DNA of 64,000 nt from Corynebacterium pacaense. GTDB taxonomy: Bacteria; Actinomycetota; Actinomycetes; Mycobacteriales; Mycobacteriaceae. Of this stretch, positions 1 through 8,429 are shown in pieces; position 1 is the first letter of the stretch; each line of letters begins with the position of its first letter. Both the position numbers and the translations under genes were made by a program. The notes beneath the pieces were generated by a model, which saw only the letters and a list, made by a program, of their open reading frames with translations, made no database searches and was not told the DNA's origin. Location of the stretch: contig NZ_LT821240.1 of NCBI RefSeq assembly GCF_900169525.1, positions 321,684 to 385,683 on the forward strand. The letters are read 5' to 3'.

Positions 1-3
1 GCG

Positions 4-30
4 TGGTTCGCCCCGGGTTTAATGGAGGGT
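4..30 (+). repeat. IS3 left terminal inverted repeat
   Basis: This 27-bp sequence matches the reverse complement of bases 1288-1314 at most positions. It starts TG and shares GCCCCGGGTTT and GAGGGT with the other end. It is the presumed transposase-binding end upstream of orfA. Confidence 0.8.
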
Positions 31-56
31 AGGAAATTGGAAAAGGAAACCCTTAC

Positions 57-368
57 ATGCCCACCAAATACACTGTCGAGCTCAAGCAGCGCGCTGTAGA
101 ACTCGTGCTCCACGCTCAAGCTGATCCCGTCACCGCCCGGGGCGCGGTCACCCGCATCGCCGACGAACTCGGCGTGAGCAAGGAAACCCTGCGCGTCTGG
201 GTCCGCACCCACAAGCAATCCGGAACCGACACACCGGCCGAATCGATGGACCTGGAAACAGAAAACCGCAGGCTGCGGGCCGAGCTCGCCGAAGCCAAAC
301 GCGCCAACGAGATCCTCAAGAAAGCCTCGGCTTTTTTCGCGGCGGAGCTCGACCGCCCACACAAGTAA
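57..368 (+). CDS. IS3 transposase orfA (helix-turn-helix protein)
   Basis: A 103-residue protein. The N-terminal half has a helix-turn-helix around the segment ADELGVSKETLRVWVR (residues about 35-50), which in this family binds the IS ends. The C-terminal half (about 65-95) is a leucine-zipper-like helix rich in Leu, Glu and Ala that mediates oligomerisation with OrfAB. The end of the gene overlaps the -1 frame of orfB. A run of six T at 332-337 is the likely ribosomal slip site that yields the OrfAB transposase. Start ATG at 57; no strong ribosome site is seen, as is common in IS elements. Confidence 0.88.
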   Translation: MPTKYTVELKQRAVELVLHAQADPVTARGAVTRIADELGVSKETLRVWVRTHKQSGTDTPAESMDLETENRRLRAELAEAKRANEILKKASAFFAAELDRPHK

Positions 369-1273
369 TCGTCACCTTCATCGACGACAACCGTGCTCAG
401 TTCGGGGTCGAGCCCATCATCCGCGTCCTGGCCACCACCAGCGCGAAGATAGCCCTGAGCACGTATTACGCCCACAAATCACGGCCTGAATCAGCCCGGT
501 CCATCCGGGACAAGCAGATCACCCGGGCACTGCGCCGGATCTTCGAAGACAACTACTCATGTTACGGCGCCCGGAAGCTGTGGGCGGAGATCAACCGCGA
601 GGCCACCTTCGGTCACGTCGCCCGCTGCACCGTCGAGCGTCTCATGGCGACCGACGGGCTGAAGGGGATCCGGCGGCGGAAGAAAAGACCGTCAACTCGC
701 AGCGCCGACGCCGGCGAGTGTCCTGTCGACCTGGTGGAGCGCAACTTCGCCGTGACCGCGCCGAATATGCTGTGGGTCGCCGATATCACCTATATCCCCA
801 CCCGGGCCGGGTGGGTGTATGCGGCGTTTGTGTTGGACGCCTACACCCGTGAGATCATCGGTTGGCAAGTGACGAACCACATGCGGGTCTCGTTGGCCCG
901 CGATGCCTTGGATATGGCCCTGTCGGCTCGTCTTCGCGCTGGTGAGGACGTCTCTGGGCTGATCCACCACAGCGACCGTGGAGTGCAATACCGCTCTATT
1001 ACCTACGGCGAGTCATTGGCGGAGTCGAAGGTCGTGGCCTCGGTCGGATCCCGCGGCGACTCCTATGACAACGCGATGGCCGAGGCGTTGAATTCGATGT
1101 TCAAGGCCGAGCTGATCGACCGCAGGACGTGGCCGGCGCTGACCGATGTGATCGTGGCGACCTCGAAGTGGATCGGGTGGTACAACAACCGCCGGTTGCA
1201 CTCCGCACTGGCTCATCGCCCGCCGAAGGAAGTTCACCAGGAATGGCAGAAGTATCAGGCCTACGCGGCCTGA
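338..1273 (+). CDS. IS3 transposase orfB (DDE integrase), made by -1 frameshift
   Basis: Catalytic part of the transposase, in the -1 frame relative to orfA. Slippage on T6 at 332-337 would join orfA residue about 94 to this frame, giving RGGARPP followed by QVIVTFIDDNRAQFGVEP, the typical OrfB start. It contains an HTH_21-like segment (NYSCYGARKLWAEI) and an rve integrase core. The three acidic residues are visible: D in WVADITYIP, D in IHHSDRGVQY and E in DNAMAEALNSMFK. The C-terminal WYNNRRLHSAL motif is also typical. No in-frame stop lies between the slip site and the end, so the fusion is open. An internal ATG at 644 would give only a truncated 209-residue product. Confidence 0.88.
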   Translation, partial: RGGARPPTQVIVTFIDDNRAQFGVEPIIRVLATTSAKIALSTYYAHKSRPESARSIRDKQITRALRRIFEDNYSCYGARKLWAEINREATFGHVARCTVERLMATDGLKGIRRRKKRPSTRSADAGECPVDLVERNFAVTAPNMLWVADITYIPTRAGWVYAAFVLDAYTREIIGWQVTNHMRVSLARDALDMALSARLRAGEDVSGLIHHSDRGVQYRSITYGESLAESKVVASVGSRGDSYDNAMAEALNSMFKAELIDRRTWPALTDVIVATSKWIGWYNNRRLHSALAHRPPKEVHQEWQKYQAYAA

Positions 1274-1287
1274 TCGACAAGTAAATC

Positions 1288-1314
1288 ACCCTCTACAAAA
1301 CCCGGGGCTTGACA
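1288..1314 (+). repeat. IS3 right terminal inverted repeat
   Basis: Inverted copy of the left end: the reverse complement begins TG and contains GCCCCGGGTTTTGTAGAGGG. It ends CA at 1314, immediately before the antiporter remnant. Confidence 0.8.
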
Positions 1315-2800
1315 GGGCTTCCCTGGCCCGCTCTCCTGACAATTGTGGCCGCCGGTGGTGCGCTGATCCCCTTCACCCCGGACCTTGATATCCCCGCCGA
1401 CCTGATCCTCCCGATCTTCCTGCCCCCGGCTGCTGTGGGCACTGGCCAGGAGGACCTCCTGGTCCGTGATCAGGGCACAGAAGTCGACCATCCTGTCCTT
1501 CTCCGTTCTGCTGGTGTTCACCACCATCGCGGTGCTGGCAGGCACCACCATTCTGCTGCTACCCGGTATCGGGGTGTCGGCGGCCATCGTTCTTGCTGCC
1601 GCACTCGCCCCACCGGATCCGGTGGCCGTGGACGCCGTGGCCGAACCCGCGGGTATTCCGAAGAGGATCACCACCACGCTGCAGACCGAGGGTCTGTTCA
1701 ACGATGCCGCCAGTATCGTCACCTTCCATGTCGCCCTCGCCGCCCTGGTCGAGGGCTCAGACCTGTCCTTCGGACGCGGTGCCGTCGATTTCCTGTGGTC
1801 CGTTGTCGCCGCCATCATCCTCGGTCTTCTCGTCGGCCGGTTGGCCGCGTGGTTCAGCGATCACGTTGAATCCGTCGCGGCACGCAACGCGCTGACATGG
1901 GTGCTGCCCTTCGCCATCTACATCGGCGCCAAGGAGATCGGTGGGTCCGGTGTCATCGCCATCGTCATCGCAGCAGTCGAACTGAACTCCCGCGCCTCGA
2001 TCGGCGCGGAGGACCGCCTCTCGGGAAGCGCTTTCTGGGCGACGGTTGAGGTGTTGTTCACCGGTGTCGCCTTCGGACTGATCGGACTCAACGTCAGAGC
2101 CGCCGTGCAGGAGGTGGGAGCCCAGCTGTGGCACGCGGTCTGGGTCGGTGTGGTTCTCGCACTCGTAGCCACGGCTGTCCGCGGCGCCTGGATGTACGCC
2201 ACCTACCGGAAGAACCGTCACCGCCTCGGCAGGCAGGGCGGTACCGTACCCGTGGGCATGCGGGCACCGCTGCGGCGGCAGGAGGCGCTGCTGATGACCT
2301 GGGCGGGGATGCGCGGACTGGTCACCCTCGCGTTGGTTCTGTCCATCCCGAGCAATGTCTTCCCCTTCCATCATGAACTCACCGTGATCGCCCTGGTCGT
2401 GCTCCTTCTGACCATGGTCGTCCCGGGAATGACCCTGCCCTGGTTGGTGCGGAAGCTCAATCTGGACAAGGGACCGGACCCGGCCGGCGATGAGAGCATC
2501 GCCAGACTCACCGAGCGGGCTCGGAAGGCCTCTGTGACATACCTGGTCGAGAGATCAGATCTTCCCCCCGAACAGATCGAGGCCATCAGAAACTGGATTG
2601 CCCAGGGCATCGATGCGGACCCGGAACGCACCGAACAGCTGCAGGTGCTCCGGGAGAGGGCGCAGAAGGCCAGGATCAGTGCGCTCCACGCGGCGCAGGC
2701 GGAGCTGCTGCAGGCGCGCAGGGAACCCGGCGTCAATCCCGCCTATGTCGATGAGGTCCTCGCCGGCGTCGATCGCATGCTGGTCGCGGCGAAACGGTAG
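1315..2800 (+). pseudogene. Na+/H+ antiporter (CPA1/NhaP type), 5'-truncated and frameshifted
   Basis: Remnant of a monovalent cation/proton antiporter of the inner membrane. From the IS end the reading frame gives GLPWPALLTIVAAGGALIPF and DLDIPADLILPIFLPP, an internal part of the first transmembrane region with no start codon before it. At about 1423-1429 (a C5G2 stretch) the homology moves to another frame (LLWALARRTSWSVIRAQKST), as if one G had been inserted. The remaining 444 codons are open to a stop at 2798 and include the ion-binding-like segment AAALAPPDPVAVDAV, the NDAASIV motif and a charged cytoplasmic tail (about residues 340-440). A truncated product could start at ATG 1466, but it would lack the first helices. 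Two independent lesions argue for an inactive gene, unless the frameshift is a sequencing error. Confidence 0.85.
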
Positions 2801-2813
2801 GCTCCGGGGCGCG

Positions 2814-4157
2814 TCACTCCTGGTTGTCCGCCCCCGGAACCTTGGCCTTGCGCAGTGACACACTGACGATGCGGTTGCCCCTGACCTTTATGATCTCCAG
2901 TTCATAGCGGACACTGCGATCATCATCCTCACGGTCGATGGTGTACTCCGGGGGCACCGGGATGACATCACCCTCCCTGCCCAGGCGGCTGAGCTCGGTG
3001 ACGATCCACCCGGCGACCGTTTCATAGGGCCCCTCGGGAAGATGGATCCCCGTCGATTCGGCGAAGTCCTCCAGATTCGTGGCCCCGTCGACCTGCTTGG
3101 ACTCGTGCAGCGCCAACACCGCCTGGTGCTCGGCGCGGTCATACTCGTCCCAGATCTCCCCGACCAGTTCCTCGAGGAGGTCCTCAAGGGTGACCAGTCC
3201 GTCGGTACCACCATATTCGTCGATAACTACGGCGATGTGGTGTCCGCTGGCGCGCATCTGGCGCATGGCCACGGGCAGCTTCAGAGTGCCGGGGAATTGG
3301 GCGATGGGACGCAGGATGGCCTTGACCGATTCCTCGTTGCGTCCCTGTGCGGCGAAGTCGAGGAGATCCCGGACATGGATGAACCCGATGACGCTGTCGA
3401 TGGTGCCCTCGAACACCGGGTAGCGCGAATAGGGGTGGTGCCTGATCGCCTCGGTCACCGTCGCCACGGTCTCGCTGGCGTCAAAGGCCACTACATCGGA
3501 GCGGTGCCGCATGATCTCCCCCACCAGGCGGTCGTTGGCATCGAAGACATCCCCGACCAGTTCCCTTTCCTCCTCCTCGAAACCGTCGAAGGTGGTGACG
3601 ATTTCCCGGACCTCCTCCGAGGACATCGATTCGGTGCGTGCGTTCGGATCAAAACCAAGGGCACGGAGTAGCAGGTTGGAGGTACCGTTGGTGATCCAGA
3701 TGACCGGGCGCATCAGCTTGACAAAGACGTTCAGCGGCTTTGCCACCAGCAGTGATATCCGCTCGGCCTTCTGCATGGCGATCCTCTTGGGAACCAGTTC
3801 GCCGAGCACAAGGGAGAGATAGGAGACGATGATCGTCAGGACCACCAGCGCCACCAGATCCGCGGTTGCCTGGGACATTCCCCAGGACACGAACACCGGG
3901 GAGACCTGCGGGGCGATGGTGGAGGCACCGAAGGCCGAGGAGAAGAACCCGGCAAAAGTCACGCCGATCTGAACGGCGGAGAGGAAAAGCCCGGAGTTCC
4001 GTGCGAGCCCCGCCACCGTCCGTCCGGCACCCGGACTGCGTTCCAGGCGCTTGATCTGGGATTCCCGGAGGCTGACAAGTGCCATCTCGGTGGCGGAGAA
4101 CACGCCTCCGATGAGCACGAAGACAAGAACCAGCACCATGCTGAGACCCACACTCAT
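2814..4157 (-). CDS. CNNM/CorC (HlyC-type) membrane protein with CBS pair
   Basis: A 447-residue inner-membrane protein. An N-terminal DUF21/CNNM transmembrane domain (residues about 1-190, roughly four helices, with GVFSATEMALVSLRESQI near the start) is followed by a CBS-domain pair (about 205-335, ending at VIDEYGGTDGLVTLEDLLEELVGEI). A C-terminal CorC_HlyC domain (about 355-435) comes last. Family members are linked to Mg2+ or Co2+ efflux or transport; the old name hemolysin is misleading. It lies downstream of the ABC exporter genes, with 87 bp between. No clear ribosome site precedes ATG 4157. It converges with the antiporter remnant, 13 bp away. The specific substrate cannot be told from sequence. 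Confidence 0.9.
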   Translation of the reverse strand: MSVGLSMVLVLVFVLIGGVFSATEMALVSLRESQIKRLERSPGAGRTVAGLARNSGLFLSAVQIGVTFAGFFSSAFGASTIAPQVSPVFVSWGMSQATADLVALVVLTIIVSYLSLVLGELVPKRIAMQKAERISLLVAKPLNVFVKLMRPVIWITNGTSNLLLRALGFDPNARTESMSSEEVREIVTTFDGFEEEERELVGDVFDANDRLVGEIMRHRSDVVAFDASETVATVTEAIRHHPYSRYPVFEGTIDSVIGFIHVRDLLDFAAQGRNEESVKAILRPIAQFPGTLKLPVAMRQMRASGHHIAVVIDEYGGTDGLVTLEDLLEELVGEIWDEYDRAEHQAVLALHESKQVDGATNLEDFAESTGIHLPEGPYETVAGWIVTELSRLGREGDVIPVPPEYTIDREDDDRSVRYELEIIKVRGNRIVSVSLRKAKVPGADNQE

Positions 4158-4162
4158 TTAGC

Positions 4163-4200
4163 GTTCACCCGCTTCCACTGGCAGCGAACCGACGGTGAAC
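4163..4200 (-). repeat. Short inverted repeat upstream of the CNNM gene
   Basis: GTTCACC at 4163-4169 and GGTGAAC at 4194-4200 form a perfect 7-bp inverted repeat with a 24-base centre, immediately upstream of the start at 4157. It could be an operator or an RNA hairpin that occludes the start. Function unknown. Confidence 0.4.
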
Positions 4201-4244
4201 ACGGGGTGGGATCTCACAAGTGGTTGGAAACTCATGTATCCACT

Positions 4245-6005
4245 CTAGTTTCTGCCCGCGCTCCATGCCGACCAAAGGCGCGTGTACATCCCTCCCCGTG
4301 CCCTCAGTTCCTCGTGCGTACCGGATTCGATGATCTCCCCGTGATCCATGACCAGGATCCGGTCGGCGCGTGCGGCCTGGTCCAGTCGGTGGGCGACAAC
4401 CAGCGCGGTACGCCCCTTTGTCACCTCGTTCGCGGCGGCCTCCAGTGCCCCGGCCCCCGCGGAGCCGGCCTCCGCGGTCGCCTCGTCCATGATCACAATC
4501 GCAGGTGAGAGCAGCAGAACCCGGGCCAGTGCGAGCTGCTGCGCAGCAACGGGCTCCAGCTGGAGCCCCCGGGCCCCGACCACGGTGTCCAGTCCGTCGG
4601 CGAAGTCATCGAACCAGGACTGGGCCCGGACCGCCCGCAGTGCGGCCACCAGCTCCTCATCGTCTGCGCCGGGCTTGGCCAGTGTGAGATCCTCGCGCAG
4701 TGTTCCGGAGAAGACATGGACCTCCTGACTGACCATGGCGAGCCGGGCCTTTCGTTCCCGGTCCGACAACGAGGACACGGGAAAACCATCAACCAGGACG
4801 ACCCCCTCGTCCGGGACCCTGAGTCCGGCGAGCAGCGCCGCGACGGTGGTCTTCCCGGCTCCGGATGCACCGACGAGCGCGACGGTCTGACCCGGTTCGA
4901 TGTCGAGGTTGATCCCGCGCACCGCCCAGCCGTCGCCGTAGCTGAAACCGACCCCCCGCAGAGAAACGCGGCCCTGCGGCGCCGGTGCACCGGCGTCGGG
5001 GACCTGTGCCGGCGGATCCGCGACCACACCGACGATCCTGGCCAGTGACGCGTACCCGGACTGGATGGTATCGAGCACGCGCATGAACATGTTCATGGGA
5101 CCACGCAACCGGATCAGCATGAGGACGGCGCCGGTAACCGCGCCCACCGACAGCGATCCAGCGGCCACGAGGCGGTAGCCGATCAGCAGTGCGATCGAGA
5201 GCATGAGGAACTCCGCACAGAGCATCCAGGTGTTCAGGATCAGCATCGTGGTGCGGGCCCTGATCCCGCGGGTCACCACGGCCCAGGAGGCCTGTCCGAT
5301 CTCGGTGTGCATCTCCTGTTCCATGGAGAAGGCCCGTACGGTGGCCCGGCCCCGGATCGCCTCGAGGACACGGCGCGCACGTTCGGCCATCGCCGCACGT
5401 TCGGCGGCGTAACGCGCCGGGGCCACGGACAGATACCTTCTGGCGGCCAGGTAGTAGACCGGCGCCACCAGGGCGGGAATGATCAGGAACTGCCAGTCGA
5501 GGGTGAACAGAGCGACGACCGTCGCCAGGATCGTGAAGGCGGAAGTGGTCAGGATCGGCACTGTCTCGGTCACCGCGGAGGAGAGCTCGGCGATGTCATC
5601 GGTGGATCGGCTGACCAGATCGCCTGTGCCCGCATCCTCCACGCGGTGGGTGGGCAGGCCGAGTGCGGTACCCACCATCGCCTCCCGCAGGTTGGCGATT
5701 ACCCGTTCGGAGATGCGGGCCACCAGGTAGAAACCGACGGCGTTGAGCACGGCACCGACCACGGCGACGATCACCAGGGTCGCGCCGATCGTGCGGAGAT
5801 CGCCCCCGCCACCCCGGACGAGATCGACGATTCTGCCCAGCAGCTGCGGGACCAGCACCGCGCAATAGGAACCGAGACTCAGCAGCACCACCGATACCAG
5901 GAACCAGGGGGCGGCGTGCGGGGTCCGCCGCAGCTGCCGGCCCACCTCGCGGCGCACCTGCGCCAGCGTCGCAAGTGGGAAGCGTAACGACGCCTCGGCC
6001 ATCAC
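4245..6005 (-). CDS. ABC exporter subunit with intact Walker motifs and degenerate signature
   Basis: A 586-residue half-transporter: a six-helix type IV ABC transmembrane domain (residues about 25-320), then a nucleotide-binding domain. The NBD has a canonical Walker A (GASGAGKTT, about 375-383), a Q-loop (SQEVHVFSGTL), a Walker B with catalytic Glu (AIVIMDEAT) and an H-loop (VVAHRLDQAARADRI). The usual LSGGQ signature is replaced by LEPVAAQQLALAR. The gene directly downstream of its partner at 6068-7573 has the opposite pattern, so the two products should form a heterodimer with a single complete ATP site. The substrate is unknown: drug, lipid, peptide and siderophore export are all possible. 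The next gene upstream ends 62 bp before this start, so they are likely co-transcribed. Confidence 0.88.
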   Translation of the reverse strand: MMAEASLRFPLATLAQVRREVGRQLRRTPHAAPWFLVSVVLLSLGSYCAVLVPQLLGRIVDLVRGGGGDLRTIGATLVIVAVVGAVLNAVGFYLVARISERVIANLREAMVGTALGLPTHRVEDAGTGDLVSRSTDDIAELSSAVTETVPILTTSAFTILATVVALFTLDWQFLIIPALVAPVYYLAARRYLSVAPARYAAERAAMAERARRVLEAIRGRATVRAFSMEQEMHTEIGQASWAVVTRGIRARTTMLILNTWMLCAEFLMLSIALLIGYRLVAAGSLSVGAVTGAVLMLIRLRGPMNMFMRVLDTIQSGYASLARIVGVVADPPAQVPDAGAPAPQGRVSLRGVGFSYGDGWAVRGINLDIEPGQTVALVGASGAGKTTVAALLAGLRVPDEGVVLVDGFPVSSLSDRERKARLAMVSQEVHVFSGTLREDLTLAKPGADDEELVAALRAVRAQSWFDDFADGLDTVVGARGLQLEPVAAQQLALARVLLLSPAIVIMDEATAEAGSAGAGALEAAANEVTKGRTALVVAHRLDQAARADRILVMDHGEIIESGTHEELRARGGMYTRLWSAWSAGRN

Positions 6006-6067
6006 CTCTCACCCCTCATCAGCGGGAGCAGCGCCGCGGAATCCAGGCGCTGTCGCGCCACGGAATT

Positions 6068-7573
6068 CTAGGCGGGTGCATCACTGACGACGATGGTCAC
6101 CCGCTCACCACGGAAGTCCGTGACCTGTTCGGCGATGTTCTGCTCGGTCACCGAGTCCACGGCCGTGGTGGGATCCTGGAGCACCAGCACCTCGGGGTTG
6201 AATGCGATGGCGCGGGCCAGTGCCACGCGCTGGCGCTGACCTCCGGAGAGCATTCCACCACCCTCCCCCACCTGTTTTCCGGCCCCACCGGGTATGTCGG
6301 AGCAGGATGCCACGGTAATCGCCGCCGCGGCGATCGCCGGGTCCGGGAAGACATTGTCCGCCACGGTGCCCTCGAAGAGATCCGCGGCGTGCGGGGCGAC
6401 GATGACGCGGTGCCGCGGCATAGCCTCCAGAAGCTCGAGAAGTTCATGGTGCCCCTCCCCCGCGTGCAGTACCGTCAGCCCGGCGGGCAGGGCGTCGATG
6501 GCCCGCTCATCGGCGGTGGAGGTGCGTTCAAACCCGGCACCGAGCACATCGCGGATTCGGCGGCCGGAGGCTTCCGCCGAGGCCCATCTCGAGGCGAGGT
6601 TGCGTCCGAGCATTGTCATCGGTCCGATGAGAAACTGGGTGAGACCGACCACGGTGATCAGTTCGCCGATGCTCATCGATCCGTTGAGAGCGAGATGGCC
6701 CGCGGATACTCCGATCGCGGCGACGAAGACGGCACCTGTGGCCTCGGTGACCCCGTTGAGCCGGGCTTCCGCGGCGTTCGCGCGGATCGTCTTCTCATAG
6801 GCGATCGATGACACCTTCTCATAACGGCGCCGCACCGTCGTGATCGCACCGAGCCCCTTGAGAATCCTCAGTCCCTGGACAACGTCGGTGGAAGTCGCCG
6901 CGGCCTGGGCGATGGCCTGCTGGCGCTGCATTGAGCGGCGTTGCAGGGGTCTGGAGACCCTGAGCGCGATACCCACGAGAACGGGCCCACCGATTATGAC
7001 GGCGATCCCCAGCCGAGGGTCGATGAAGAACATCACGGTTGCGCCGTAGATGACAGAGACCACCTCTGCGACGGGGAACACCGTCATCATCACCACCTCA
7101 CCGACGCGTTGAGTATCCGAGGATGCGATGGACAGCAGGCCGCCGGCGGTGCGTTCGCGACCGGCCAGCCCGCGTGGGTCCTGGATTCGATCGGTGACCA
7201 TGGTTCGCAGATCGTGACCAACCAGCTGCTGGCTGCGGACTAACATGTAGCGCGCGATCCAGTTGACTGCGATGGAGAACGCGAAGAGCAGCGCGAGAAC
7301 GAGCAGCCAGAGGACCAGCCTGGCCAGATTCTGTGTGGCGATGGCATCGTCGACGGCCCTGCCCACCACCACCGGGGTCAGGCCGTTGCAAACGAAGGAC
7401 AGCGCCATTCCCGCGGATGCGATGAAACTCCACGGGCGCTGGGAGAGCGCCACCTTGAGAATCCACCACCGGGCGTTCAGGGCAGGCATTCTCGAGGGTT
7501 GTGCGCCGGGTCCGGGTAGCGCGCCATAATCAATGACGCTCCCGCTGTTCCGGTGTGGGGAGGGCGTAGACAC
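6068..7573 (-). CDS. ABC exporter partner subunit with degenerate, shortened ATPase domain
   Basis: A 501-residue half-transporter, about 80 residues shorter than usual. Six transmembrane helices occupy about residues 35-330. In the NBD the Walker A is not recognisable (the corresponding stretch reads HAGEGHHELLELLEAM). The signature LSGGQRQRVALARA is perfect. The Walker B reads VLVLQDPTTAVDS, lacking the first Asp and the catalytic Glu. The protein ends at VTIVVSDAPA, before any H-loop histidine. It can therefore supply the signature half of one ATP site but probably cannot hydrolyse ATP itself. The start is GTG at 7573. It is first in the transcription unit 6068/4245, diverging from the methyltransferase at 7657. 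Confidence 0.85.
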   Translation of the reverse strand: MSTPSPHRNSGSVIDYGALPGPGAQPSRMPALNARWWILKVALSQRPWSFIASAGMALSFVCNGLTPVVVGRAVDDAIATQNLARLVLWLLVLALLFAFSIAVNWIARYMLVRSQQLVGHDLRTMVTDRIQDPRGLAGRERTAGGLLSIASSDTQRVGEVVMMTVFPVAEVVSVIYGATVMFFIDPRLGIAVIIGGPVLVGIALRVSRPLQRRSMQRQQAIAQAAATSTDVVQGLRILKGLGAITTVRRRYEKVSSIAYEKTIRANAAEARLNGVTEATGAVFVAAIGVSAGHLALNGSMSIGELITVVGLTQFLIGPMTMLGRNLASRWASAEASGRRIRDVLGAGFERTSTADERAIDALPAGLTVLHAGEGHHELLELLEAMPRHRVIVAPHAADLFEGTVADNVFPDPAIAAAAITVASCSDIPGGAGKQVGEGGGMLSGGQRQRVALARAIAFNPEVLVLQDPTTAVDSVTEQNIAEQVTDFRGERVTIVVSDAPA

Positions 7574-7656
7574 AGGGAATAAGCCTAGCCTATGTGCGGG
7601 CTCACCGATATATCGTTATTTCGGTGGGGGAGCCTCCACTATGATTATTTCCCGAC
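7574..7656. promoter_or_regulatory. Divergent promoter region with CGATATATCG palindrome
   Basis: An 83-bp region between the ABC exporter operon (minus) and the methyltransferase (plus). It contains the perfect 10-bp palindrome CGATATATCG at about 7606-7615, set within a longer imperfect repeat (ACCGA...TCGGT). On the plus strand TATGAT at 7640-7645 lies 11 bases before the methyltransferase ATG, which suggests a leaderless or nearly leaderless transcript. The palindrome is placed where one regulator could control both directions. No regulator gene is adjacent. Confidence 0.5.
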
Positions 7657-8427
7657 ATGACATATCCTCCCATTCCCCCCGTCTCCCGCCGCGACGCACC
7701 GCTGTTCGCCACCCCGGAGCACCGTGGGCTCGGTGCCTCCGCCTTCACCTCGGGTGGTGGCAGGTACCACGACGTCCGCCCCGGCTATCCAGCTCAGGTC
7801 CTCGACCTCATACCCGCCGGATCGCGGGTGCTGGATGTGGGTGCGGGCACCGGAAAACTGACAGGGCAGATGCATGCCCGCGGGCACGACGTCTGTGCAC
7901 TCGATCCCAGCCCGGACATGCTGAAGGTCCTCCGCGTGGCGGTACCGAAGGTACCCTGCTGGCGCGCCACGGCGGAGGCGACGGCTGTACGAGGGGGTGT
8001 CTTCGATCTGATCACCTGTGCCCAGACCTGGCACTGGGTCGATGTGGTGGGCGCCTCCTCCGAGTTCGCACGGGTGGCACCCACGGTACTGCTCGTGTGG
8101 AACAACCTGGACACCCGGGATCCCTGGGTCCACAGACTCTCCCGGATCATGCATGCCGGCGATGTGCTCAAACCGGGCTTTCTCCCACACATCGGGGCAC
8201 CGTGGGCCGTCTCCTCGACGCTCCGGTGCGACTGGTCCCAGACGATGACCACGCAGCAGATCATCGAGCTCGCCCACACCAGGTCCTACTGGCTGCGCGC
8301 CGGGGAGACGGTGCGCACCAGGGTCGACGCGAATCTGGACTGGTACCTCCATGAGCACCTGGGATTCGCACCGGGTGAGCAGATCGCACTTCCCTACCGC
8401 TGCGATGCCTTCCTGCTGCGCAGGTAG
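7657..8427 (+). CDS. Class I SAM-dependent methyltransferase
   Basis: A 256-residue protein with a methyltransf_11-type Rossmann core. Motif I VLDVGAGTGKLT (about residues 58-69) binds S-adenosylmethionine. ALDPSPDML (acidic end of strand 2), ATAEATAV and ITCAQTWHWVD (motif IV region) follow. The C-terminal half is less conserved. The substrate is unknown; the family acts on small molecules, lipids and proteins. The gene is divergent from the ABC exporter and ends only 2 bp from the der stop codon, so the two convergent messages overlap. The start at ATG 7657 is supported by a -10-like TATGAT 11 bases upstream and no Shine-Dalgarno at normal distance. Confidence 0.85.
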   Translation: MTYPPIPPVSRRDAPLFATPEHRGLGASAFTSGGGRYHDVRPGYPAQVLDLIPAGSRVLDVGAGTGKLTGQMHARGHDVCALDPSPDMLKVLRVAVPKVPCWRATAEATAVRGGVFDLITCAQTWHWVDVVGASSEFARVAPTVLLVWNNLDTRDPWVHRLSRIMHAGDVLKPGFLPHIGAPWAVSSTLRCDWSQTMTTQQIIELAHTRSYWLRAGETVRTRVDANLDWYLHEHLGFAPGEQIALPYRCDAFLLRR

Positions 8428-8429
8428 GA

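Larger units (their letters stand above)
4..1314 (+). mobile_element. IS3-family insertion sequence, complete
   Basis: A 1311-bp element bounded by 27-bp imperfect terminal inverted repeats that begin TG and end CA and share the block GCCCCGGGTTT. It carries two overlapping reading frames, orfA (helix-turn-helix) and orfB (DDE integrase), in the -1 arrangement typical of IS3. The length, the TG/CA ends and the T6 slip site all fit the family. The bases flanking it (GCG on the left, GGG on the right) do not form a clear target duplication, although the left flank is cut short by the window edge. Its right end sits directly against the remains of an antiporter gene, so it has probably removed or displaced the 5' part of that gene. 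Both frames look intact, so the copy may still be active. Confidence 0.9.

Noticed and set aside
1..1317. Target-site duplication of the IS
   Set aside because: GCG and GGG differ, and only three bases of left flank are available.
7574..7600. DtxR iron-box-like sequence (AAGCCTAGCCTATG) upstream of the ABC exporter
   Set aside because: Only about 10 of 19 positions fit the consensus and the right arm does not match; not enough to claim iron control.
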